Assembly (NCBI GenBank): GCA_017419165.1
Contig: JAFOLW010000034.1
Span: forward strand, 1 to 64,000
Direction of reading: 5' to 3'
Length of the DNA: 64,000 bases
Source of the DNA: Erysipelotrichaceae bacterium
Lineage (GTDB): Bacteria; Bacillota_I; Bacilli_A; Erysipelotrichales; Erysipelotrichaceae
The position numbers and the translations under genes are program-made. Under the pieces are notes generated by a model. The model was not told the DNA's origin, searched no databases, and saw only the letters and a list, made by a program, of their open reading frames with translations. Positions within the stretch are counted from its first letter, which is position 1. Every line of letters starts with the position of its first letter. This document shows positions 8,792 through 16,363 of the stretch, in pieces.

Positions 8792-9501
8792 TCACATCAC
8801 TGGAAAATAAAACGGTCAAACAGTTATGCAAGCTTCACATGAAGAAGTACCGTGAAGATTCTTTTCTTCTGACTGAGGAAGAGATGATCCGCAAGGCAAA
8901 AGAAAAGGGCTTTTTGAAAAAGCTCGTCTATACCGGGGATCTGCCTTTTGATTTCGGCGATGTCCTGGAGGTGAGTCCGGAAGTCCTGGACAAGATCGCG
9001 GAAAAGGAAGGTCTTTCTTATATCGGTGTCTCCAAGATGATCGATGAAGTCCGTGCTCCGCAAAGACGCGTCCTTCTTTTGGACCGTCTGCAGGATCCTT
9101 TGAACATCGGCCGCATCATGGAAGCGGCACAGCTGTTCGGTTTCGACTCCCTGATCCTTTCCGGGGAATGCGCCGATATCTACAACGAAAAATGCCTCGA
9201 TGCCTGCGCATGCGGGATCTATGAACTGAATATCAGCCACGGAGACCTTCTGGAAGAGGTGCGGAAGCTGAAAGATGAAGGCTTCTATGTCTGTGCGACG
9301 GGACTTCGTGACAACACATATGAGATGCACGAGGTGGAAACAAGAGACAGGATGGCGTTCATTCTGGGGAACGAGGGCAGCGGCGTCCTGAAAGAGCTCA
9401 TGGATGCTTCCGACTGCATCATGAAGATCGATATGCGCAATATCGATTCGCTCAATGTCGGGATGGCGGCGTCCATCATCATGTACCGCTTCAGAATCTG
9501 A
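8788..9501 (+). CDS. TrmH/SpoU (SPOUT) family RNA 2'-O-methyltransferase, copy 2
   Basis: 237 residues with canonical motifs: motif 1 LLDRLQDPLNIGRIMEAA, motif 2 FILGNEGSGV, motif 3 MRNIDSLNVGMAASIIMYRF. It is a diverged paralogue of the preceding gene and overlaps it by 4 bases (ATGA). The last 11 bases overlap the end of the convergent acylphosphatase gene. The methylated nucleotide cannot be assigned from sequence. Confidence 0.88.
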   Translation: MITSLENKTVKQLCKLHMKKYREDSFLLTEEEMIRKAKEKGFLKKLVYTGDLPFDFGDVLEVSPEVLDKIAEKEGLSYIGVSKMIDEVRAPQRRVLLLDRLQDPLNIGRIMEAAQLFGFDSLILSGECADIYNEKCLDACACGIYELNISHGDLLEEVRKLKDEGFYVCATGLRDNTYEMHEVETRDRMAFILGNEGSGVLKELMDASDCIMKIDMRNIDSLNVGMAASIIMYRFRI

Positions 9502-9757
9502 CGGAAAAGTTTTTCTCGTTTTCTTTGAGCGGGATCTCTTTTACGGAATAATCGAATACATTGATGAAACGGTCGCCGGCGATCGTTTCTTTTACGAAGA
9601 GATCGACTTCTTCTCCCTGGACTTCACATTCCACATCGCCGTTGGCAGCGTTCCGGACGTGACCGGTGAGACGGTGTTTTCTGGCACACTGGATGGCTTT
9701 GCCGCGGAATCCGACGCCCTGGACGATCCCTCTGTAGATGATGAAATATCTCTTCAT
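9491..9757 (-). CDS. acyP: Acylphosphatase
   Basis: 88 residues, normal for the family. The phosphate-binding loop YRGIVQGVGFR supplies the catalytic Arg, and HVRNAANGDVE supplies the catalytic Asn. It hydrolyses acyl phosphates such as acetyl or carbamoyl phosphate in the cytoplasm. The start MKRYFIIYRG is the ATG at 9757, which follows a -10 box by 6 bases and has no ribosome-binding site, so it is probably leaderless. Confidence 0.93.
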   Translation of the reverse strand: MKRYFIIYRGIVQGVGFRGKAIQCARKHRLTGHVRNAANGDVECEVQGEEVDLFVKETIAGDRFINVFDYSVKEIPLKENEKNFSVRF

Positions 9758-9763
9758 AACTTT

Positions 9764-9769
9764 ATTGTA
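9764..9769 (-). promoter_or_regulatory. acyP -10 box, leaderless arrangement
   Basis: TACAAT on the minus strand, 6 bases before the acyP ATG, directly after the terminator of the upstream flavodiiron gene. Confidence 0.6.
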
Positions 9770-9773
9770 TAAG

Positions 9774-9798
9774 AAAAGAGGCTTTCTGAGCCTCTTTT
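9774..9798 (-). terminator. Terminator of the flavodiiron protein gene
   Basis: AAAAGAGGC and GCCTCTTTT form a perfect 9-bp stem (9774-9782 / 9790-9798) 6 bases past the stop; the Ts of the stem and the downstream TTTTCTT form the U-tract on the minus strand. Confidence 0.85.
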
Positions 9799-9803
9799 GA
9801 AGT

Positions 9804-11594
9804 TTATTTGATCTCTTCGAAATCGCTGACGCCGTGCTTGCAAAGCGGACAGATGAAGTCATCCGGCAGCGTATCGCCTTCGTAGACATAGCCGCAGACT
9901 TTGCAGACGAAGCCTTTCTTGCCTTCGGTCTTCGGTCTCGGTTTGACGTTCTTCTGGTAATAGGTGTAGGTCATCGTTTCGGCATTGTTGATGACACGCG
10001 CTTCCGTGACGGAACAGATGAACATGCCGTGCGTTCCGAGATCTTTGTAGTCTTCGACTTTCAGAGAGAAGAAGGCATTGATGTAGCGGGACAGGAAGGC
10101 GAGCCCGTTGTCGGAACGGAGGATCGTCTCACCTTTGAACTTGTCGGTGTTCCTGCCGGACTGGAAGCCGAACTGCTCGAAGACTTTGAACGGTGCTTCG
10201 ACGCTCAGACAGTTGACGTTCATGATCCCGGTCTGTTTGATGATGTGGTGCGAATAGTTGTTCTTGTTGATGGAGACCATGACACGGAACGGATTGTCGG
10301 TGAGCTGAACGACGGTGTTGACGATCAGACCGTTGTCTTTCTTTCCGTCGTTGGAGGTGACGACATACAAGCCGTAGCCGATGGAGAACAGCGCCTTCAT
10401 ATCGGACTTGTTGGCTTTCTTTTCATCTCTGGCGACATAGTCGATGCAGATGGCTTTGGCGAGCTCTTCGATCTGTTTCTTATTGTCATCGTTCATTGCC
10501 GACCGGATCGTAACGACCGGATCGATGAAAGTGAGGTTGGCAGACTTGCTCAGCATGTCTTTCATCGTCTTGGCGGCCAAAGGCGCCCAGGATCCGTTTT
10601 CGATGAAGCCGACCTTGCGGTTGCAGAAATTGCGCTCCGTCAGATGATGGATGAATTCTTTCATGAACGGGTAGATGTCGGCGTTATAGGTCGTCGTCGC
10701 CAGGACGAGCTTGCCGTAAGCGAAAGCGGCAGCGACGGCTTCCGACATATCGCATCTTGCCAGATCGAAGACTTTGACTTCCGGTGCGTTGGAAGCTTTG
10801 AGTTCTTCTGCCAGTTTATCAACGGCCGCTTTGGTATGGCCGTAAACGGAGGTGTAGCAGATCACGACGCCGTCTTTTTCCACGTCATAGGAGGACCAGG
10901 TGTTATACAGATCCAGGTAGTAAGGAAGGTTCTTGTAAAGGAACGGTCCGTGCAGCGGCAGGATCATCTGGATCGGCAGATCGGCTGCTTTCTTTAAGAC
11001 GGCCTGAACTTGTCTTCCGTATTTGCCGACGATGCCGATGTAGTAGCGTCTGGCTTCATCGACCCAGTCTTCTTGCACATCGAGAGCGCCGAATTTGCCG
11101 AAACCGTCGGCAGAGAACAGAGCTCTTTCGTATGAATCGTAGGTCATCATGACTTCCGGCCAGTGGACCATCGGTGCGGCAACGAAATGCAGGACATGTT
11201 TGCCGAGCGTGAGTTCATCGCCTTCTTTGATGACCAGACGGCGCTCTTCATAAGCCGTACCGAAATAGTTGGCCATCATGGCGAACGCCTTGTCGGAGGC
11301 AACGACGGTCGCTTTATCGTAGATCTTCAGGAAGTTGGCGATGTTGGCGGAGTGGTCGGGTTCCATATGCTGAACGATCAGATAGTCCGGCTGCCTGCCG
11401 TTCAGGGCATTCTGAATGTTGTCGAGCCATTCGTGAGTGAAATTCTGATCGACGGTATCCATGACGGCGGTCTTTTCATCGAGAATGACATAGGAATTGT
11501 AGGACATGCCGTTAGGAACTTTGTACTGACCTTCAAAAAGGTCGATCCTGTGGTCGTTGACGCCTACGTATTTGATCGTATTGGTGATTTCCAT
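9804..11594 (-). CDS. Flavodiiron protein with fused flavin reductase and rubredoxin domains
   Basis: 596 residues with four domains. An N-terminal metallo-beta-lactamase-like diiron domain has ligand motifs HMEPDH, PMVHW, FSADGFG and LPLHGPF. A flavodoxin domain has the FMN loop CYTSVYGHTKAA near residue 255. A flavin-reductase-like domain occupies about 400-550. A C-terminal rubredoxin carries CKVCGYVYEG and CPLCKHG. Flavodiiron proteins reduce O2 or NO to protect anaerobes; the fused rubredoxin and flavin reductase would deliver electrons from NAD(P)H within one chain. AAGGAGA precedes the ATG. Monocistronic. Confidence 0.92.
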   Translation of the reverse strand: MEITNTIKYVGVNDHRIDLFEGQYKVPNGMSYNSYVILDEKTAVMDTVDQNFTHEWLDNIQNALNGRQPDYLIVQHMEPDHSANIANFLKIYDKATVVASDKAFAMMANYFGTAYEERRLVIKEGDELTLGKHVLHFVAAPMVHWPEVMMTYDSYERALFSADGFGKFGALDVQEDWVDEARRYYIGIVGKYGRQVQAVLKKAADLPIQMILPLHGPFLYKNLPYYLDLYNTWSSYDVEKDGVVICYTSVYGHTKAAVDKLAEELKASNAPEVKVFDLARCDMSEAVAAAFAYGKLVLATTTYNADIYPFMKEFIHHLTERNFCNRKVGFIENGSWAPLAAKTMKDMLSKSANLTFIDPVVTIRSAMNDDNKKQIEELAKAICIDYVARDEKKANKSDMKALFSIGYGLYVVTSNDGKKDNGLIVNTVVQLTDNPFRVMVSINKNNYSHHIIKQTGIMNVNCLSVEAPFKVFEQFGFQSGRNTDKFKGETILRSDNGLAFLSRYINAFFSLKVEDYKDLGTHGMFICSVTEARVINNAETMTYTYYQKNVKPRPKTEGKKGFVCKVCGYVYEGDTLPDDFICPLCKHGVSDFEEIK

Positions 11595-11652
11595 AATAAA
11601 AGATTCTCCTTATCTTCATTATAAAAGAAGGAAGGAGAAAATCCGATGAAAA

Positions 11653-11958
11653 CTAAAAGAAGAGTTCCAAGATCAGCACACTGAAACAGCAGATCAGCGT
11701 GACTTTGAAAAGACCCATCTGCCGATAAGCGGCGATGATCCCGGCAAACAAGGCGAAGAGTCCGGCATAGGGGTTCTTTGTCGCGTCGATGATGGCCGGA
11801 AAGGTCATGACGGAGAGCGTCACATAGGGGACGTAATAAAGAAAATCGCGGATGAAACGGTTCTTGATCGGCTTGCGGATCAGCGTCAGCGGCAGGACTC
11901 TTATGGCGAAGACACTGATGCCCATGACCAGAAGGTAGATGTAAAAGTTATGTTTCAT
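11653..11958 (-). CDS. azlD: AzlD-type branched-chain amino acid exporter subunit
   Basis: 101 residues, mostly hydrophobic with three to four predicted membrane helices; the early motif FAIRVLPLTLIRKP is typical of AzlD. It overlaps the azlC gene by 11 bases and follows it in the operon. AzlCD pairs export branched-chain amino acids or analogues. Expression should depend on coupling to azlC. Confidence 0.88.
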   Translation of the reverse strand: MKHNFYIYLLVMGISVFAIRVLPLTLIRKPIKNRFIRDFLYYVPYVTLSVMTFPAIIDATKNPYAGLFALFAGIIAAYRQMGLFKVTLICCFSVLILELFF

Positions 11959-12643
11959 CGTTTCCTCCTTTCACCGGGAACAGGATCGCACCGAGACCGG
12001 AGATGAGTATCGTTAAGACGATCGTGACGGTCGACTGCGACAAAGAGGTGAATCTCGACAAAAGAAAGCTTGAAACAAAACTTAAGACGATCAGGATGAG
12101 GATCGGCCGGGAAGTGCGGACCGGCGGGATGATGATCGCCAGGAACATGCCGAACAATGCGACGGATAAAGCGGAGACGATCCTTGCCGGCAGGATGTTG
12201 CCCATCAGGATGCCGAGCGCCGTCCCCAGTGCCCAGCAAGGCGCTGCGAAACTGATCGCTCCGTAGGAGAAGAACGGATCGCAATAGGGTTCCTGCGAAA
12301 CGGCGAGCGCGAAGTACTCATCGGTCAGAAAGAAACCCAGCAGGAAGCGGTGGATCATCTTTGCTTGCGGATCGATCTTCTGTGACAGGGCGAAGGACAT
12401 CAGGACATAGCGGATATTGGAAACGACGGTGATGAGCGCCATCTGCAGATAGGGGACGGCTTCTTTCATGGCAATGAAAGCGGCGTTCTCTCCGGCAGAC
12501 GCATTCATGACCGCCGAGGTCAGGAAACCCTGAAAGGGATCCAGCCCGGCAGAAGCGGCGGCGATGCCCAAAGAAAAAGCGACTGCGAAATATCCCAGTC
12601 CGATCGGTATACCGGTCTTAAATCCTTCTCTGAATCCTCTCAT
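11948..12643 (-). CDS. azlC: AzlC-type branched-chain amino acid exporter subunit
   Basis: 231 residues, a multi-helix membrane protein starting FREGFKTGIPIGLGYFAVAF with MNASAGENAAFIAM near residue 46, both typical of AzlC. It is the major subunit of the AzlCD exporter. No ribosome-binding site is visible before the ATG, which lies only about 10 bases after the darA terminator, so the exact start or promoter is uncertain. Confidence 0.87.
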   Translation of the reverse strand: MRGFREGFKTGIPIGLGYFAVAFSLGIAAASAGLDPFQGFLTSAVMNASAGENAAFIAMKEAVPYLQMALITVVSNIRYVLMSFALSQKIDPQAKMIHRFLLGFFLTDEYFALAVSQEPYCDPFFSYGAISFAAPCWALGTALGILMGNILPARIVSALSVALFGMFLAIIIPPVRTSRPILILIVLSFVSSFLLSRFTSLSQSTVTIVLTILISGLGAILFPVKGGNDET

Positions 12644-12653
12644 GTAATTTGAA

Positions 12654-12677
12654 AAAGGATCGGTTCACCGATCCTTT
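12654..12677 (-). terminator. darA terminator
   Basis: AAAGGATCGG and CCGATCCTTT form a perfect 10-bp stem with a TTCA loop and a T-run on the minus strand. One arm overlaps the darA stop codon. Confidence 0.85.
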
Positions 12678-12999
12678 AAAGTTTTCTGAAATCCTCAACG
12701 TTCAGTACGAAGACCGTGGCACCTCCGACCTCCACTTCGATCGGGTAGGATACCAGAGAAGACATATCAGTCGAGATGGTCGTCGGAACGGCTTCTTTTC
12801 TTCTCTGTGATTCGCTGCCGATGATCTCGATGGCTTTTTCGACTTCCTTGTCTTCACAGCCGATGATCAGTGTCGTGTTTCCCGATGAGAGGAAACCGCC
12901 GGTGGTCGCCAAACGCGTGACATGGAAAGAAGCTCTGTTGAGAGCGGAAATGCATGCCTTGGTATCATCAGTCGAGATTATAGCCAGAATAAGTTTCAT
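12676..12999 (-). CDS. darA: Cyclic-di-AMP receptor DarA (PII-like, PstA)
   Basis: 107 residues, exact family length. The PII-like fold signature is RLATTGGFLSSGNTTLIIG at about 30-47, whose residues line the cyclic-di-AMP pocket in DarA/PstA. It starts MKLILAIISTDD at the ATG after GAGGAGG. DarA is a trimeric cytosolic sensor of c-di-AMP whose partner is not well known. In many Bacillota it sits by tmk or holB; here it stands divergent from ftsE. Confidence 0.92.
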   Translation of the reverse strand: MKLILAIISTDDTKACISALNRASFHVTRLATTGGFLSSGNTTLIIGCEDKEVEKAIEIIGSESQRRKEAVPTTISTDMSSLVSYPIEVEVGGATVFVLNVEDFRKL

Positions 13000-13024
13000 A
13001 TATCTGCCTCCTCTTACTATCAAT

Positions 13025-13033
13025 ATTTTATCA
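13025..13033 (-). promoter_or_regulatory. darA extended -10 promoter
   Basis: On the minus strand TGA precedes TAAAAT (13025-13030), about 25 bases before the darA ATG. This promoter does give a leader with GAGGAGG, unlike the leaderless genes. Confidence 0.55.
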
Positions 13034-13072
13034 TCAATCTTCCGATTTGGGGAAAATTCAGTATCCCTTTGT

Positions 13073-13101
13073 TTGTGGGCATAATTCAATAGTGGTACAA
13101 T
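13073..13101 (+). promoter_or_regulatory. ftsE operon promoter, probably leaderless
   Basis: TTGTGG (13073-13078), 17 bases, TACAAT (13096-13101), with TGG before the -10. Nine bases separate the -10 from the ftsE ATG and no Shine-Dalgarno site is present. Confidence 0.65.
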
Positions 13102-13110
13102 GATAAAAGT

Positions 13111-14079
13111 ATGATAGAATTCAAAAACGTTTCCAAGAAATACAAGAACGGAACACACGCACTGGAAAACATCAATCTCAAAGTCAATGACGGCGAGTTC
13201 GTCTACATCATGGGACCGACCGGTTCGGGCAAATCGACCTTGATCAAACTGCTGGACGGCGAAGAGGTGCCGACTGCCGGAAGCGTCACGGTCAACGGCA
13301 TCAATGTAGGCAGACTGCGCAAATCCAAAGTCTATCTCTACAGACGCAAGATCGGCGTCGTTTTTCAGGATTACCGGCTGCTTCCGGAAAAGACGGTCTT
13401 TGAAAACGTCGCTTATGCCTTAGAGGTCCTCGATCTGCCGACCGACAAGATCCGCAAGCGTACCAGAGAAGTGCTCAAGCTCGTCGATCTTGCCGATAAG
13501 GCCAACGTGAAGCCGAGAGAGCTTTCCGGCGGACAGCAGCAGCGTGTCGCGATCGCCAGAGCCATCGCCAAGCGGCCGACCATTCTGATCGCCGATGAGC
13601 CGACGGGAAATCTCGACCCTTCAATGACCGACGAAATGATCACGCTTCTTGAAAAGATCAATACCGAAGAAAAGACGACGCTTTTAGTCGTCACCCATAA
13701 CGACGTCATGGTCGAGTACCATCCGAAACGGACGATCCGTATCGATTCGGGTCATATCGTCAATGACGGAAGCCGGACTTTGAGTTTCTATAAGCAGAAT
13801 CTCGGTGAAGTCAAAGGCGAGGCCAAAAAGCAAGAGCCGGCAGATGCGGCTGCTTTGAAACAGGAAACGGAGGCTCAGGTGCCTTCGGCAGAAGAGAAGC
13901 AGGCGCAGGCGGCTTTGGAAAACGCAAAACACGTCAAGGATGACGGAGCGGTCAAATACGATGAGCGTCCGATCAAAGAGCGTCATCTTTCCAAAGAAGA
14001 AGCACAGGATGAGATGATCAACGAGATCACGATGCAGCTTGATGCGATCAAAGAGATCAGCGAAGGAGGAAGAGAATAA
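13111..14079 (+). CDS. ftsE: Cell-division ATP-binding protein FtsE with long C-terminal tail
   Basis: 322 residues. The ABC ATPase core (about 1-225) has Walker A GPTGSGKST, Q-loop VVFQDYRLL, signature [14 protein letters not shown] and Walker B LIADEPTGNLDP. FtsE energises FtsX to activate a peptidoglycan hydrolase at the septum. FtsE normally ends near residue 228; here about 95 extra residues follow, charged and rich in Ala, Glu, Lys and Gln, probably disordered or coiled. The stop overlaps the ftsX ATG by one base. Confidence 0.95.
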   Translation: MIEFKNVSKKYKNGTHALENINLKVNDGEFVYIMGPTGSGKSTLIKLLDGEEVPTAGSVTVNGINVGRLRKSKVYLYRRKIGVVFQDYRLLPEKTVFENVAYALEVLDLPTDKIRKRTREVLKLVDLADKANVKPRELSGGQQQRVAIARAIAKRPTILIADEPTGNLDPSMTDEMITLLEKINTEEKTTLLVVTHNDVMVEYHPKRTIRIDSGHIVNDGSRTLSFYKQNLGEVKGEAKKQEPADAAALKQETEAQVPSAEEKQAQAALENAKHVKDDGAVKYDERPIKERHLSKEEAQDEMINEITMQLDAIKEISEGGRE

Positions 14080-14981
14080 TGGTCATCTTCCGTCGTTTTT
14101 TCCGGCATCTGCGGGAAGGTTTCATCGGTGTCAAACGCCATTTCGGTATGGCGTTTTCGGCATCTTCCGCCGTGACGATCACACTGCTGCTGGTCGGTGT
14201 TTTCGGTGTCTTTGCCGTCAACATGGCATATCTTACTCAGGAGATCGAATCATCGATCTCTCTGGTCGCTATGATCGATTATGATGTGACCGATCCTTCC
14301 GCGATCACGAATATGAAGAAAAAGGTCGAAGACATGGAAGAAGTCGACCGTGTCATCTACCGCACAAAAGACGAAGAATTCGACTTCTACAATCAGGAAT
14401 ATCCGGACATGGTGGAATTCTCCGAGAACTACCGTGCCGAGAATCCGTTCCACGATACGTTTTTGATCTATGTCAAAGACGGCATGGACATGGAGAATGT
14501 CAAGAATGCGGTCGCTTCGATGAACGGCATCGATTCCGTTCAGGACGGCGGCAATAACACCTACACGCTGATCAACATCCTGCATACCATGCGTAATGCC
14601 GGAGGCATCCTGATCCTTTCTCTGGTCGCTCTGGCGGTCTATCTGATCTACAATACGATCAAGATCACGATCGCGACAAGAAAAGACGAGATCTGGATCA
14701 TGCGCAATGTCGGTGCCAAGAATTCCTATATCCGCGCTCCTTTCCTGGTGGAAGGGATCATCATCGCGATCATCGGTTCGATCCTTCCGATCGGCCTGAT
14801 CGTCTACGGTTACTATAAGCTTTATACTATGACCGGCGGCGTCCTGGCCGGCGTCATCACTCTGATCCCGGTCCTTCCGTTCATCATCTATGTGGCGGCC
14901 GGACTTCTGGCGATCGGCATCTTCGTCGGATTCATGGGTTCCTATATCTCCGTATGCAAGTACCTGAGGCTCACTCGATGA
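14079..14981 (+). CDS. ftsX: Cell-division permease-like protein FtsX
   Basis: 300 residues with the FtsX layout: one N-terminal membrane helix after HFGMAFSASSAVTITLLLVG, an extracellular domain (about 60-165), then three C-terminal helices ending in SVCKYLRL. It pairs with FtsE and transmits ATP hydrolysis across the membrane to an extracellular hydrolase, most likely the M23 protein encoded next. The ATG overlaps the last base of the ftsE stop. Confidence 0.95.
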   Translation: MVIFRRFFRHLREGFIGVKRHFGMAFSASSAVTITLLLVGVFGVFAVNMAYLTQEIESSISLVAMIDYDVTDPSAITNMKKKVEDMEEVDRVIYRTKDEEFDFYNQEYPDMVEFSENYRAENPFHDTFLIYVKDGMDMENVKNAVASMNGIDSVQDGGNNTYTLINILHTMRNAGGILILSLVALAVYLIYNTIKITIATRKDEIWIMRNVGAKNSYIRAPFLVEGIIIAIIGSILPIGLIVYGYYKLYTMTGGVLAGVITLIPVLPFIIYVAAGLLAIGIFVGFMGSYISVCKYLRLTR

Positions 14982-16354
14982 AACGAAAAAAGCTTTTGAA
15001 CATCTTTCTCGTGCTTCTTTTAGTCTTACCGCTTTGCAGTAAGACAAGTTTTATTTATGCCGACGAAGATGAAGAGTACGAGGAATACGAAGGATACGAA
15101 GAAGAGACCGAAGAAAAGACGGATTATGAAAAATGCGTCTACGACAATGACAAAGCGGCCTGCCGGGCGATCGCCAAGAATGCCCAGTCTTCTTTGAAAG
15201 AGATCGAGGAACAGATCGCCGCAGCCCAGGATAACAGAGAAGCGGCTGCCGCACTGGCAAATGAATATGCGGTCAAGGCGCAGGCTTACCAGGGCGAGAT
15301 CGATACTCTGAAGATACAGATCGACGAACTGAAAGACCGGATCGAAGAACTCACGGTCCAGATCGCCGAGAACGAATCCAAGGTCGAAGCGCTGAATACC
15401 CGTGTCAAGAACCGGATGGTCGAGACACAGAAATCCATGCATTTCAACGGTTATCTCGAATTCATCCTGGGTTCCAAATCGTTTACCGACATGTTGTCGA
15501 GAGTCTACGGCGTGGAAGCCATCGTCTCCAAAGACAAGTCCGACCGTGAGATGCTGCTGAGCGTCATCGAACAGCTGAGCAAAGACAAAGCGGAACTCGA
15601 CGCATCCAAGAAAGAACTGGATGAGAAATATGACGAGATCGTCGCCAAACAGGCGGAACTGATCGCCATGCAGGAGTTCTATGAGGAAGAAGCTCTCAGG
15701 ATCTCCGAAGAACTCGATGCGATGACCGAAGCCAGAGACAATATCTACAATACGTTCGATGACCTGCGCGAAGCCTTGAAGGCGACCGGCGTGACGGTCT
15801 CGGACGGTTTCGTTCCGGCGGTCCACAATTCCTGGATCTCGGCAAGTGTCTGGAACTATGACAATGACTTTTTAGGCGGCGCATGGCACTTAGGTGTCGA
15901 CTATGCCGCATCAAGAGGCAGAGAGATCCACGCACCGGCGGGCGGTGTCGTCATCCGTGCGGATGACGGCTGTTCCGATCCGGGTTATCTGGGATCTTCC
16001 TGCGGCGCCTGGATCTCCGGCGGCGGAAGCCAGGTCTATATGATGTGTGAAGTGGATGGCAGCATCTACGGCTTCATCTTCTTCCATCTCAATACGGTCT
16101 ACGTCTCCTATGGCGATTATCTCCTGCAGGATGATGTGATCGGCCTTGTCGGTTCTTCCGGTTCTTCGACCGGTCCGCACTGCCATATCGAGATGTATTA
16201 TCTGGGAGACGGCGAACTTCTGGACTATCTGTCGATGGGCTGGAATGCGACCTTCTCCGTCGGAAGAGGCCGCACGGCTTACAACAACCGCTGTGAAAAC
16301 GGCACTCCGGCACCTTGTATCCTGAATCCGGAGTATTATCTGCCGGCGAACTGA
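14978..16354 (+). CDS. PcsB/EnvC-like coiled-coil protein with LytM (M23) domain
   Basis: 458 residues. A signal peptide (1-28) is followed by a very acidic stretch, a long coiled coil (about 60-260) and a C-terminal M23 peptidase domain with Zn-ligand motifs HLGVDYA and HCHIEM. It starts at the ATG overlapping the ftsX stop (ATGA). By analogy with EnvC and PcsB the coiled coil should dock on FtsX, making this the hydrolase or hydrolase activator of the system. All three Zn ligands (His, Asp, His) are present, so it may be a peptidoglycan endopeptidase in its own right. Confidence 0.88.
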   Translation: MKRKKLLNIFLVLLLVLPLCSKTSFIYADEDEEYEEYEGYEEETEEKTDYEKCVYDNDKAACRAIAKNAQSSLKEIEEQIAAAQDNREAAAALANEYAVKAQAYQGEIDTLKIQIDELKDRIEELTVQIAENESKVEALNTRVKNRMVETQKSMHFNGYLEFILGSKSFTDMLSRVYGVEAIVSKDKSDREMLLSVIEQLSKDKAELDASKKELDEKYDEIVAKQAELIAMQEFYEEEALRISEELDAMTEARDNIYNTFDDLREALKATGVTVSDGFVPAVHNSWISASVWNYDNDFLGGAWHLGVDYAASRGREIHAPAGGVVIRADDGCSDPGYLGSSCGAWISGGGSQVYMMCEVDGSIYGFIFFHLNTVYVSYGDYLLQDDVIGLVGSSGSSTGPHCHIEMYYLGDGELLDYLSMGWNATFSVGRGRTAYNNRCENGTPAPCILNPEYYLPAN

Positions 16355-16363
16355 TAAAACACG

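Noticed and set aside
13000-13158. Upstream extension of darA
   Set aside because: Crosses the darA and ftsE promoters; the ATG at 12999 gives the exact DarA length and has GAGGAGG.
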